DNA from: Heterobasidion occidentale
Taxonomy: Eukaryota > Basidiomycota > Agaricomycetes > Russulales > Bondarzewiaceae
Assembly: GCA_039111635.1 (NCBI GenBank)
Contig: JBCAQO010000014.1
Coordinates: 186,001-250,000, forward strand
Reading direction: 5' to 3'
Length of the DNA: 64,000 bases
The position numbers and the translations under genes are program-made. Positions 20,387 to 31,546 of the stretch are shown piece after piece (within the stretch, counting starts at the first letter, position 1; every line of letters begins with the position of its first letter). The notes below the pieces were generated by a model, which saw nothing but the letters and a program-made list of their open reading frames with translations, made no database searches and was not told where the DNA came from.

Positions 20387-23300
20387 CTAAAGCCTAATCG
20401 CCGCTGGTCGGGGCTTGTCTGGGTAGCTTTCGTGGAATTCACGAAGCGCCTCGTCGGCCGTATCTTTGAGGAGGGTAAAGGGTTCCCAAGTGTTATCGGC
20501 CTCGGAGTATCCGACCCACTTGACAAGGTACTTGGTCCCTCGTCCCTGGCGTCTTGAATCTAGAATGGCCTCCACTTCGTAGTGTTCTTCTTCATTCAGG
20601 ATCTCTGGGGCAGGTCTGGGGAAGTTCCTTCCGTGGGCCTCTGTCTCATGATATTCCGTGAGTATGGAGGCATGAAATACCGGGTGTATCTTCCACGTTT
20701 CGGGTATTTTCAGCCGATAAGCTAGAGGGCCGATTCTTTCGGTCACTGAAAAGGGGCCATAGCGTCGAGGTGCTAGCTTGAACTTTGGATGAGTCGTCTG
20801 AATGTGGGTTCCTTCTAACCAAACTTGGGTTCCCACCTCCCACTGCGGGAGTTTTCTGTGCAGGTCCCGGTCTTTGGCGTGCTGCACTGCTATTTGTAGA
20901 CTTGCGGCCGCATCTTCTTGGACTTCTTTGATTAGCTGCAAACGTTCAGTCACTGCGGGCACCTTGGTCTCCAGGGCTGAGTCGACCGAATATGGTGGAT
21001 TGAACCCATAAATGACTTCAAACGGCGACTTTCCAGTGGCGGAGTGTCTTCGGGTATTGTGGGAGAATTCTGCGAAGGGAATCAAGTCCACCCAGTTATC
21101 TTGATGGTAGTTGCAGAACACTCGTAGGAATTGCTCGATCTCTTGGTTTACCCGTTCTGTTTCTCCGTCCGTTTGGGGATGGTAAGCCGTGCTGAGGGCA
21201 GGGGTGATTCCCATTCCTTTCCATAGTTCCCTTGTGAACTTTGCCGCAAATTGAGGGCCTCTGTCGGATACCACCTTGGTTGGCAGTCCGTATCGTTTGA
21301 ACACATTGTCCTGGAAGAGCGTTGTAGTTTCTTCGGCCGTGATTGTCTTTTTGCACGGAGTTATGACTATTCCTTTTGACAGACCTTGATCGACTACCAC
21401 ATTTATCGAGTCGTAGCCTCTGCTTTCCGGGAGGTCTGTTACGAAGTCGGTGGAGATGAAGCGCCAAGGGACGTTTGTGGTTTCCAGCGGTTGGATCGGT
21501 GGATGGGTCCTATGGGGAAGGTTCTTGGTAGATTGGCAGACTGCACATCCATCCACATATGCGTGTACAAATTTGGTCATGCTTGACCACCAATAATGGC
21601 GTTGGACCAATTCTAAGGTCTTTGCTCGCCCCGGGTGTCCTGTAGCCATAGTGTCATGGTGCGTTTTGACAATCATTCGTCGAAGTAGGTCGTCCTTTGG
21701 GACACATATGTAACCATCGCGTCTTGTGATGCCATCTTCATGTGTCCATTTTCCTAGGTCGCCCTTCATTGCGTTTGGTCCTTTTTCCAGTAGTTTCTTG
21801 AGGGTGACGTCAACTAGCAAATCGTGTTCCGAGCGCGAGTGTCGAATAAGGGAGAGGATGTCCGAGGATACGAGTTCCGTTGCTTTGACGTGTATGCTTT
21901 CGCTTGGCTCTACTAGAGTTTCGCTGGACTCGGTGAAAAGTCTGGACGGGAGTAGAGTCTGTGCCTTGTTATCAGATTCCACCCCCTCACTAAGGTCTGG
22001 ACGCCTGGACAGAGCATCGGCATGATTAGTGGTTCCAGCTTTGTAACTGAGCTGGAAGTCAAATCGGGACAAAAACAGACTCCAGCGTGCTTGTCGCCTT
22101 GATAGGTCGCGTGCGGTCTGAAAGTGTTCCAGATTCTTATGGTCCGTCCAGACCTCAAAGGGGTGTCGAGCGCCTTCGAGGTAATGTTTCCAGTGTTCCA
22201 GCGCTTTGATAATGGCGAGGAGTTTGCGATCATGTACGTCGTAATTCCGTTCGGCCGGTGAGAACGATCCTGAGAGGTAAGCCACGGGGTGCCAGTCGTT
22301 ATCAGGTCCTTCCTGTAAGAGGACTGCACCGTATGCCGCGAGGGAAGCATCGGTAACGAGCCGGTAGGGGCGCATCGGGTCAGGGTATAGCAGGACGGGT
22401 TGACTGATGAAGGCTTTCTTCAGTCGATCAAACGCCTGTTGGCACTCCGTGGTCCAGTCCCATCTCGTATCTTTCTTTGTGAGGTCATGTAGGGGCCGAG
22501 CGATCAAGGAAAATTTATCAATGAATCGTCGGTAGAAGTTCCCTAGGCCCAAGAAAGAGCGGATGTCGCGGACCGTGCGTGGGATGGGCCATTCCTGGAT
22601 AGCTTCAACCTTCGAGTCTTCCATAGCGACGTGGTCCTTTGAAATCGTGTACCCAAGGTAATTTAGCTTCTCCTTGTGGAATTCGCATTTCTCTGGTTTG
22701 AGGTAAAGATCGTTGTCGCGCAGGATTTGGAGGACTCGTTTAAGAATCACAATGTGTTCCGCTGTGGTCTTCGTGAAGATGAGGATGTCGTCCATATATA
22801 CCGCTATTTTCCGAGCCAAGATGAGCTCCTGGAAGATCATGTTCATCATGGCTTGGAAGGTCCCGGGGGAATTGCAGAGTCCAAAGAACATTACTGTAAA
22901 TTCAAAGAGCCCTAAGGGTGTGACGAAGGCCGCCTTGGACTCGTCTCCTTTCTTGATGCGTACGTTGTTATACCCCCACCGAACATCGAGCTTCGAGAAC
23001 ACCATTGCCTTTAATAATATCCAATAGTTCTTGGATTAATGGCAGGGGGGTGACGTCTCGAATGGTGTGTTCGTTAAGGTGAATAGTCTTGTACCGGACG
23101 GAGCTTCCCATCCTTCTTGCTTACAAAAAAGAAAGAGGCCGCGCTATGCGCTGTTGACTGACGTATTGTTCCTCTGGAAAGGTGCTCCTTGACGAACTTC
23201 CCTAACTCATCATGTTTTTCCGGGCTCAGAGGGAATATTCGCGGGGCCTGGGGTACAAAAGATGGTTTGAGGTTTATCGCGTGGTCCCATATTGTATGTT

Positions 23301-24201
23301 GGGGAAGTCTCTGCGATTGTCGTTCGCTGAAGATGTCGAGGTAAGAATGATATTCTGTCGGAACTCGACCTTTCAAGTCGGTGGTATCGATTTCTTCCTC
23401 TAGATCTTCGTCAAAGCTTGCGAACCCCGAGGGTTCTGGAGCTACCTTCCTAATGACGGGTTCTCCTGCGCTTTCCATTGCGGGGGAGTCAAACGGTGCT
23501 TGCGCTTCTTCAGCGACCTTTCCTGAAGCTTCGCCCTGGGCTACCTCTTGCTGAGCTTGCCGGCATTCCTTCCTTTCGGTTAGTTGTTCCTCGAGCCACT
23601 TCCGAGCTTTGCGTTGTCGGGATTTGTGCTCGAGTAACTCCATGAACCGAGTTTTCCATTCCTTCGCAGGTACTTGTTCCCATTGTTCTTTAGTCCAAGT
23701 CCACGAAGGTCCTACCGGTTCTGAGACAAGATGCGGTTTCGTCCGCTGGGGAATCTTGTCGCCGCGTAGTTTAGCTAGCCATGCCCTTTTGGTAGGCTCT
23801 TCCCTTGCCTTGGTAAACCCATATGGTTGTTGGCAATCTCTGGGGCATCGATCAAAGTGTACTTCACGGCGCCTCCACCCGATGGAGGGGTCGTGGTATT
23901 TCAACCAATCTGTTCCTAGGAGCATGTCGTCTTTCCCTAGATTGGTGATGAACATCTGGACGCGTTCAGTGTGAGTTCTCCCCCGTCTGTCCTTGACGGT
24001 GAGATTCGCGTCTAGGCCTCGTCGTATGAGGCCTGCCTTGTTGATGGTGTCATTGACGTTGCGAACGCGGATGGGGCGGTTTAAAGGATAGGTGGGAAGG
24101 TTGTGCTTTTGTACCCACTCCTCATTTACCAGAATCCCTTCGCATGCTGAGTCGATGGCGGCCCTGGCTCCAGCGCTTCTTCCTCGAGTTGATAATCGCA
24201 C
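20387..24201 (-). pseudogene. A2 pol, nearly intact, broken between protease and RT
   Basis: The protease part is 23074-24201. Its active-site motif is IDSACEG, followed by the flap-like and LLGTDWL region. A 2-nt deletion near 23082 and another small indel near 23007, both relative to A1, separate it from the RT to chromodomain frame at 20387-23005 (872 codons). In order the latter has RT with YMDD (22787-22798), RNase H (KNLEHFQTARDLSRRQARW region), integrase HHCC zinc finger (HPGRAKT to CAVC), DDE core (STDFVTDLP, VSDRGPQFA, then the Glu of VNQEIEQFL) and a C-terminal chromodomain (YLVKWVGYSEADNTWEP). Chromodomains in this clade direct integration to chromatin marks. Confidence 0.9.
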
Positions 24202-24314
24202 ATCCAGTCAAATGGGGGTGATGATACGGCTGGTCATTGCACCGATTTGAATACATGATGGGGAATCATACTCGAGTTTCCTCGACCCTCTCTCTTTGGC
24301 TGGTGAAGGAGAGG

Positions 24315-25751
24315 TCAGGAAAAATCCTCCGCCAGGTCCACCAACATCTTTTTGGCCTTAGCTTCCCCTACTTCTTGGAAGAGCGCTCGGACCCCATTAG
24401 TATCACTGACGGGTCCGTTGCTTCGTCGTCCGTTAGGCGGTACGTAGCGCTCTCCATCGCTCTGGCGTGATCCTCCCCTTCTTGCGGGAGGGTCCTCACG
24501 TTCCACCGAATTACCAGGTTGTGATACCCGACGGTGGTGGCCATGAGAACTCCCCTCCTCCAATCCTCGATGAAGTCTCGCATTGTTTCCCAACGGGGAT
24601 TCTTGCTCGTCTTCATCCTCCATGTCTGCAGCGCGAGTTCGTCTACCTCCTCCGCCCACCGACTTGCGCAAATTTCCTCGAGACGGGGGAACGCCTCTAC
24701 GAGGGGAACGACAGTCAGCTATCCCGTGTCCCGGTTTTCCGCAATTGTAGCAGGAAAAGGGGGCGGGTCTCTTGCCATCGTATACACGCTTGTTCCGATC
24801 GGCATTTCTTTTGCGAGAGGCATCGATATCCATGTCAACCACCTGGTTGTTCATTCTGCGAGGAGCGGTGGTAGAGTTATAGCGACGAGCTGGTTGGAGG
24901 TGAAAGCGATTGAGGAAGTCACTTCGGAATGAGGTGGAGTTGGCGAGGATCGCCTTTTGAGCACTTTGGGCTCTTAGGCGTCCATCTATTTCACAGGCAG
25001 TGTTGACCCAATCTTGGATCGTGTCCTTCGGCGGTGTTTCTTTGTCATAGATCTTGTCCATGACCCTTGGATCGAGTCCTCTCTGGAAGTAAGGAACCTG
25101 TTCCTTATCGGTGATGTCGGCGTCGGCGGCGATAAGGATGAATTGATTTGAATATTCATCCACTGTCATCTTTCCCTGAGAGAAGGACATAAGAGCGCTT
25201 CGGGCCTTGTCCGTGAGGTTTGTTTCCTTGAACTGGAGCTTGAATTTGTCATGGAAGTCGTCCCAAGTCCCAAGGGTTTTGGGCGGGGTTGCCCCTACTG
25301 TCTTCTTCAGGAAACTTTCTGCCCAGACGCCGGCTGTCCCATATCTCATGCATGAGAGGGCTAGAGAAACTTTGTCCGCATTCGTCTTGTATCGGTCCGA
25401 TTCTGCTGTAAAAAGTAGGAGGCAATTCATAATGAATTTCTGCGATTGTGTTCGGTCTCCCTCGAAGTTATCAGGGAGCTTGAGCTTGCCCCTTCCCGGC
25501 GATACAAGTGCGGGGGGGTCTGTAGGATTTGTCGGCATAATGTTTCGGGTGTTGATCGGTGTTTGAATATCCGAGGATTCGGACTCGGATGTTCCTTCTT
25601 CTTCCTCCGATGTGTCCGGGATTTCCGGTTCGGGGTTCCTGTACTGGGGTGGTTCTACCCAGTCTTCTGCTTTCGTCCCAAGCCCACTCAGCTTCTGTTC
25701 CGTCTTCTCTTGTGAAGAAGTATTGTCCTTCTCGGTACGAGCAGTTATCAA
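24315..25751 (-). CDS. A2 Gag, intact frame
   Basis: A 478-codon frame with an acidic N-terminal region (SEEEEGTSESESSDI), a capsid domain (FKLQFKETNLTDKARSALMS) and one CCHC knuckle (CYNCGKPGHGIADC) near residue 340, followed by a basic Arg/Gly-rich part and an acidic end. The listed first codon is TTG; the first in-frame ATG is at about 25538 (MPTNPTDPPA). Upstream the frame is open without ATG, as in family B. It would form the particle and bind the RNA. Confidence 0.85.
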   Translation of the reverse strand: MITARTEKDNTSSQEKTEQKLSGLGTKAEDWVEPPQYRNPEPEIPDTSEEEEGTSESESSDIQTPINTRNIMPTNPTDPPALVSPGRGKLKLPDNFEGDRTQSQKFIMNCLLLFTAESDRYKTNADKVSLALSCMRYGTAGVWAESFLKKTVGATPPKTLGTWDDFHDKFKLQFKETNLTDKARSALMSFSQGKMTVDEYSNQFILIAADADITDKEQVPYFQRGLDPRVMDKIYDKETPPKDTIQDWVNTACEIDGRLRAQSAQKAILANSTSFRSDFLNRFHLQPARRYNSTTAPRRMNNQVVDMDIDASRKRNADRNKRVYDGKRPAPFSCYNCGKPGHGIADCRSPRRGVPPSRGNLRKSVGGGGRRTRAADMEDEDEQESPLGNNARLHRGLEEGSSHGHHRRVSQPGNSVEREDPPARRGGSRQSDGERYVPPNGRRSNGPVSDTNGVRALFQEVGEAKAKKMLVDLAEDFS

Positions 25752-25993
25752 AGTTTGGGGGTGCTGGCCGATTGGTGTCGGAGTAATACCAGCGGTTTTC
25801 TCTTTGATGGATAGGCGATCATTCTGTCGAAGTTGGTTATGGGTTCGTCTAGTGCCTGGTGGAAATCCTAGCCTAGGTCTTGCTCCAGGGTGTGTGAAGT
25901 AACTCTCTTCGGTGGGTGTCTATGCCACCGATGAGGGTTGTGAGAAAGAGTGTGGCAGCAAGCAGAGTGTGGTGCAAGGTAGGGGCAAAAGCG

Positions 25994-26003
25994 AGTCTAT
26001 TCT
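25994..26003 (-). other. A2 primer-binding site (self-priming)
   Basis: AGAATAGACT on the element strand, 2 nt inside the 5' LTR. Complement of 26170-26179 in the LTR, 34 nt downstream of TATATAA (26207-26213). Confidence 0.75.
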
Positions 26004-26005
26004 AG

Positions 26006-26593
26006 TGTTACGAACTGCTCGTTCAGTAACCCAAGAGTAACAGGTTCTTCCCTAGGTCGCACGATGGACTGAGTGGTGGGCGAAGTCTCGACTGTATCAG
26101 GCGATGATACAGGAGGGAATAATAGTTGGCTCTAAGAATCCTGTATGCGTAGATACAGGGGGAACGAAGAGAATAGACTGAAGATCCTCAGCCTATTCTA
26201 TGGGCCTTATATACTGTATGGGGTATAGGGTAAGAGTCCGTGTGCTCCTCCAGGTTTCCATCCTAGGAGAGCTGTGGCCGCCGTCTTTCTCTGTCGGCGC
26301 CTACTCTTGTACTTCTCCAGTCGCACTGATCCATCATGGTGCGACGAGGTGCTTACCGTAAGCCCTAAGCCCATGGCATGTGAATGCCTCTCATATTACT
26401 GTGTGAATTCTGTGAGCCTCGTGTCCCTCCAATATAGCCTCTACCGATGTCTTGAAGAACCATCGGTCTTGTCGGCTCCTAAGGACATGCCGAATACCTT
26501 GATGTACGCTCCGTAGTGGAGCCGCCTAGCATGTGATGCTTGATCCATCGGTTAGACCGGCCGTGAAGGGCCCCGATCGGTCAAGTCATAACA
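26006..26593 (-). repeat. A2 5' LTR with 64-bp deletion
   Basis: 588 bp. Compared with the other LTR it lacks 64 bp between two copies of aacgaagag, which removes the inverted-repeat block, and has several substitutions in the same half. The outer end agrees with the 3' LTR. Confidence 0.9.
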
Positions 26594-26598
26594 CCGGC

Positions 26599-26869
26599 GG
26601 AGAGAGATCGACTTGCCAAAGACGGCAAGTGCTTCTTTTGCAAGAAACCCGGGCACATGGCGCGCAACTGTCCTTCTCGACCCAAGAGAAGATTCCAGCC
26701 CCCTCGTCGCAGACCAGTGCGCGAAGCAGAAATGGACGAAGGACAATTCGACGATGAAGACGTCGAAGAAGGAAAAAACAGAGTCAACCACATCCGCCAG
26801 ATGATGATGGGACTCAGCATGGAAGAAATCGAGGAAGTTCGAGCCTTTAGCGACTCGAAGAATTTTTAA
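26599..26869 (+). pseudogene. B gag, 3' part with zinc knuckle
   Basis: Continues the gag frame from 15912 in phase. It encodes CFFCKKPGHMARNC, a basic stretch (RPKRRFQPPRRRP) and an acidic helical end, with the stop at 26869. Confidence 0.85.
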
Positions 26870-27029
26870 AGCCTCTCCTATCGGCAGTGGATATGGAGAG
26901 TAGAATTCTTGCAGGAAATCGGTACGCTCCTCTAGCCAGTAAAGATACTGACCAAGAGCATGGACATCCAGATGTATTGTATCTTTCGGAAATGAAATCA
27001 CATGGTGCACATCACTCCGACTCGAGACA

Positions 27030-27401
27030 ATGCTCATAGGCAAGAATAGAAAAGCTGCTACACAGGCACTGGTGGACAGTGGAGCCACCGGAATCTTCAT
27101 GCACCCTCGCTTTGTAGAAGCACATCGAATCACCACACACAAAACCCCCACCCCCATCCCAGTCAGTACAGTCCAGAACACCGAGTTCAAAGGAGGACCT
27201 ATTACACGATTCGCCAACCTCAAATTACAGGTTCTGGGCGAAAAAGGGGGGTCGCATACAGAATCAGCAAGATTCTATATCGCGGAAATAGGAAAAGAGG
27301 ACATCATTTTAGGAACCAACTGGTTATTAGAACATAACCCAGAAGTCGACTGGCATGCCTACGGCTACATTTTACCAGATGCCCGCCCTCCTGCCAAATA
27401 A
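27030..27401 (+). pseudogene. B aspartic protease domain
   Basis: 124-codon frame with the retropepsin motif ALVDSGATGIF and the second conserved region IILGTNWLLEHNPEVDW. It cleaves Gag and Pol in this family. It is separated from gag and RT by frame changes. Compare family A, whose motif is DSA. Confidence 0.8.
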
Positions 27402-30400
27402 AAGGAGGACCGGTAAAAGCTAAAAGAGCTACAAGAAAACCAGGACGTCCTAAACCAAGCATACGGCGCATGGAAACAGTACCGCAAACGGGCGACTACT
27501 CAATACCAGTGCAAAAGCCGGGAAAAGCAGTACCAGGTCGGAAAGTGGGAAACACCACAGTACCACATCCGCGGACAATACCTACAAGTCCGGAGTTCAC
27601 AACTCGAAGGTTGAATGCTGAACGTCTGAAGGCCCGAACCAGAAATTATAAGGTTCCGACATGGGCTGAAGAAGACGTTCCGGAGGACGGTGACGGACTT
27701 CCGGCACTTCCCTCCAAGGATCTTGAAGAAGATGGAGTCTATCTCGTCAGATGCCTAGATACGGGAACATTACAGGCACGAATTATACAATGACTCTGAA
27801 GAAGGCGTCGATATACGTCGCGCCGAAACCACGGAACTTCCATACGCCAACACACCGGCTCAAGGAAGCAAACCTGCCAAAGCACCGACAGGGAAACAAA
27901 CAAAGCACACCAATTCGCAAAGACTTGCAGAAGAAGCAGCCAAAGGGAAACCCGAACTATCCTTCGAAGAAATAGTGCCGAAGGAATACTGGAATTATAG
28001 GAAGGTTTTCGAAGGTCGAACAAAGGAAAGCTACCGCTCACTAGACCTTTGGATCACAAAATAGAGAAAAAGAAGGAATGGATCACTCGCTCAACCCAAG
28101 CTATACAGTCTTAGCCCTGGAGAGCAAGTGGAACTCAAGAAATTTATAGACGAAAACCTCCAGAAAGGATTCATCAGAGAATCCAAATCGCACATGGCAT
28201 CCCCATTCTTCTTCATCAAGAAAAAGAACGGGAAACTACGACCAGTAATGGATTATCGCAAACTCAACAAAATAACGATCAAGAACAAGTACCTTTGCCG
28301 ATTATTCAAGAATTACTGGACCTTCTAGCTGAAGCCTATACTTTTCACTAATGGATGTCGATACAGGATATAACAACGTACGCATGAAAGAAGGAAGCGA
28401 GAAACTAGCCGCGTTCGTCACCAATTTAGGAATGTACGAACCTCTGGTGATGTTCTTTGGATTAACCAACTCCACCGGCAACATTCCAAACTATGATGAA
28501 CGCCCTCTTCAAAGACCTCATCTATGCGGATTAGTGGCAATCTATATGGACGACATCCTAGTATTCTCTAAAACAATGGACGACTACATCAAAACGGTCG
28601 AAAAGTTTTACAGATTTACAAGACAACGATCTGTACCTACAACCCTCGAAGTGCCACTTCCACAAAGAAAATCGACTATCTTGGATATGTTATATCACAC
28701 GGACATCTGGAAATGGACCCGATTAAAGTGGCCGGCATTATGGACTGGCCAACCCTGGAAAAGTCAAGGAAGTGCAATCATTTTTAGTTTTTGCAATTTT
28801 TATCACAGGTTTATCAAAGATTACTCAAAAATAGCACGACCGCTATTTGAGTTAACACAGAAGGAATGCACCTGGGATTGGACACCAGCATGCGAAGAAG
28901 CGTTTCAAACGCTAAAACGAATATTTACAGAATCTCTGGTGCTCGTTATGCCAGACACAAGGAACCCGTTTCGCATTGAATGCGACGCTTCCGACTTTGC
29001 CACCGGAGCAGTTTTATCACAAGTCGCCAAAGATGGAAAATGGCACCCATGTGCTTATATCTCCAAGTCGCTCTCACCAACAGAACGCAACTATCCGATC
29101 TACGATAAAGAGTTGCTGGCGGTTGTTCGAGCTTTTGAAGCTTGGCGACACTATTTGGAGGGCGCCGACCACCCGGTAGACGTCTGGACGGATCACAAGA
29201 ACCTCAAATGGTTCCGTTCAAGCCAGAAACTAAACCGTCGACAAGCACGATGGTCACTCTACCTCTCGCGTTTCGGACTACAAGTTGACGCACAAGGCAG
29301 GAGTCACTAATAAATCCGACGGTCTGTCACGGCGTCCAGACCATAAAAAGGGGGTGGAATTTGACAATTCAGGCAAAACACTCTTGGAGCCAAACTTTTC
29401 AATAACACAGAAAAGATCCGAAGACCTTTCGCAGAAATCAATGCCATCAATACAGACAACAGTTGGGACCCTCATCAAATACTTCACATTAGGGCAACTG
29501 GACGAGGAGGCGTTACCATAATAGACGACGACCTCCGGAAACGAATCATTGAAGAAAATAGGAAAGACGAATGGCTATTAGAAACCCTAGCCAAGATTAA
29601 AACCTTAGGACCTCAAAACATGAAGAAAGGTTTACAAGAATGGAACGAAGAAGAAGGATTGGTCCTTCACCGAGGAAAAATATATGTTCCTCGGAACGAA
29701 CAACTTCGTCAAAATATCATCAAATTAAACCATGACAATCTAGCAGCAGGACATCCAGGACAAAGAGGAACTCTAGCCTTAGTCGGACAGGAATTTACTT
29801 GGCCAGGAATATCTCACAGTTCACCAATATGTGGAAGGATGCGCCATCTGTCAATCCACCAAGAACGACACACATCCTACCATGGTACCATTACAACCAA
29901 CAGAAATCCCAGATCGACCCTTCGGAACAATAACCATGGATTTTATTACAGATCTACCAGAATCAAACGGATACGACTCGCTACATGTAGTAACCGATTG
30001 ATTCACCAAGACTGCAGTAATAACTCCATGCCTGAAAACCATCGACTCTGACGGAACGGCCAAAATCTTGCTAGAAAACACCTGGAGACGCTATGGACTG
30101 CCAGATAAAATCATATCGGATAGAGGAACTCAATTTGCTTCAAAAGTAGCGCAAGCCCTGCTCAAAGAATTAGGAATCAAATCCGCTTTAAGCACAGCCT
30201 ATCACCCACAAACAGACGGTGCTACTGAACGAATGAATCAGGAACTAGAACAATACCTAAGAGCATTTTGCAGCTCTTCACAGGACGATTGGGCCAGATT
30301 AATCCCCTATGCAGAATACGCCCACAATACCCATCAGCACTCGGCCACGCAGAAGTCACCATTTGAACTTCTCCATGGATATCAACCACGGGCTTACCCA

Positions 30401-31139
30401 GCCATCATCGGAAACACGAATGTCCCCACCGCCGACACTCGCCTCGAAGCTCTGCAATGTGCTAGGAAGGAAGCACAAGCCAGCCTCGAAATTGCAGCCG
30501 AAGCCATGAGGATACAGCACGACCGTTTTGGAACGAACCTGCCGCCTTTCAAGAAAGGAGACCAAGTATGGCTTGATGGGAAGAACATCCACACCGATCA
30601 CCCATCAGAGAACTGAGACCCAAACGCTTTGGGCCATTTGAAATCATTGACACCATAGGTGTCAACTTCAGTTGAAACTGCCAAACAGCTGGAAGCGCAT
30701 TCATGACGTCTTCCATGCTAGTCGACTCACGCCCTACAAGGAAACGAGGTCTATGGTCCGAACTACTCTAAACCGGCTCCGGACCTGATCGAAGGGCAAG
30801 AAAATTCGAAGTCGAAGCCATTGTCGGAGCTAGACGCTTCGGACGATGGAAGATCCTGCAGTACCTGATCAAATGGAAGGGCTACCCGGAATCGGACAAC
30901 TCTTGGAAGCCGGCAAACGTCACTAACGCACAAGAATCCATAAGGACTTCTACCGCCGGCACCCTCGGGCAGTCAAAGGAATGGAAGCCTCCATTCTGGC
31001 CCTGGTGATCGAATTAGAACTCAACAGAGTAGCCGAAGAAGATCAAATCAGAAAGAAGCTCGAGAAGCATCCGATCGGAAAGAAGCTTCTCGCCACAGGA
31101 TTAGCTATCCCCCAGATCATGGATGAGATCAACAAATGA
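27402..31139 (+). pseudogene. B pol: RT, RNase H, integrase, chromodomain, frameshifted
   Basis: RT begins around 28128 ([20 protein letters not shown]), breaks near 28325, and resumes at 28351 with YMDDILVF at about 28540. RNase H follows to about 29310 (SLSPTERNYPIYDKELLAVV). The integrase has its zinc region near 29740-29860, a core in two pieces with an in-frame stop near 30001, IISDRGTQFASKVAQ, and NQELEQYL at about 30240. The chromodomain lies near 30800-30920 (YLIKWKGYPESDNSW) and the pol frame stops at 31139. At least five breaks are visible, so this is a decayed copy. Codons are A-ending and unlike those of ORF3 downstream. Confidence 0.85.
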
Positions 31140-31494
31140 CGCAGCTAAAGAGGCCGCCCCTGGTTCCTCGATCAAAAGTGCCACCACCGACGATCAACAA
31201 TCGAGAAGCGCAGCCAAAGAAGCCCATATAGACTCGTCTCGATCAAAGCTACAGCAGAAGCGATCGGATAACTCTAATTGGCGGGCTCAAGCATACCAGG
31301 AGCTACAAAAGCAGACCAACCGAGGATTGGCATGGCCAGGCAAAGGCTATGACCCTTTCGACCCCACTCTGTCCACAGTAGCCGTTTATACCGTCGTCGC
31401 GACTCTTGCTCTCACCGCTGTCTCCATCGCTATCGCCCTTGTCCTCAGATCCCTTCACGCCGCTGCCACCATTGGCATCTCCTCCGTTGTATAA
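31123..31494 (+). CDS. Small ORF of B with one membrane-like segment
   Basis: 123 codons from an ATG overlapping the pol stop by 17 nt in another frame. The C-terminal third has a hydrophobic run (VAVYTVVATLALTAVSIAIA) that could span a membrane. There is no signal peptide and no envelope-like domain. The frame also covers the DNA just before ORF3, so it may be a chance frame in a promoter region. Confidence 0.3.
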   Translation: MRSTNDAAKEAAPGSSIKSATTDDQQSRSAAKEAHIDSSRSKLQQKRSDNSNWRAQAYQELQKQTNRGLAWPGKGYDPFDPTLSTVAVYTVVATLALTAVSIAIALVLRSLHAAATIGISSVV

Positions 31495-31497
31495 AAG
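31490..31497 (+). promoter_or_regulatory. TATA box upstream of B ORF3
   Basis: TATAAAAG, 57 nt before the ATG of ORF3 at 31547. It parallels the TATA boxes between pol and the accessory ORFs in A1 and A2. Confidence 0.5.
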
Positions 31498-31546
31498 ACA
31501 CCCTGCATCGGACAAAGACGTTCCTCAGCATCCCAGCTACCATTGA

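Larger units (their letters stand above)
15913..26593 (-). mobile_element. Complete Ty3/gypsy chromovirus A2 (family A), nested in B gag
   Basis: 10.7 kb, coded on the minus strand, with the same layout as A1. Gag is intact and pol is nearly intact, broken by small indels between protease and RT. The two LTRs differ more than expected (see 15913-16565 and 26006-26593). Insertion after B is proved by the perfect ccggc duplication inside the B gag. Confidence 0.94.
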
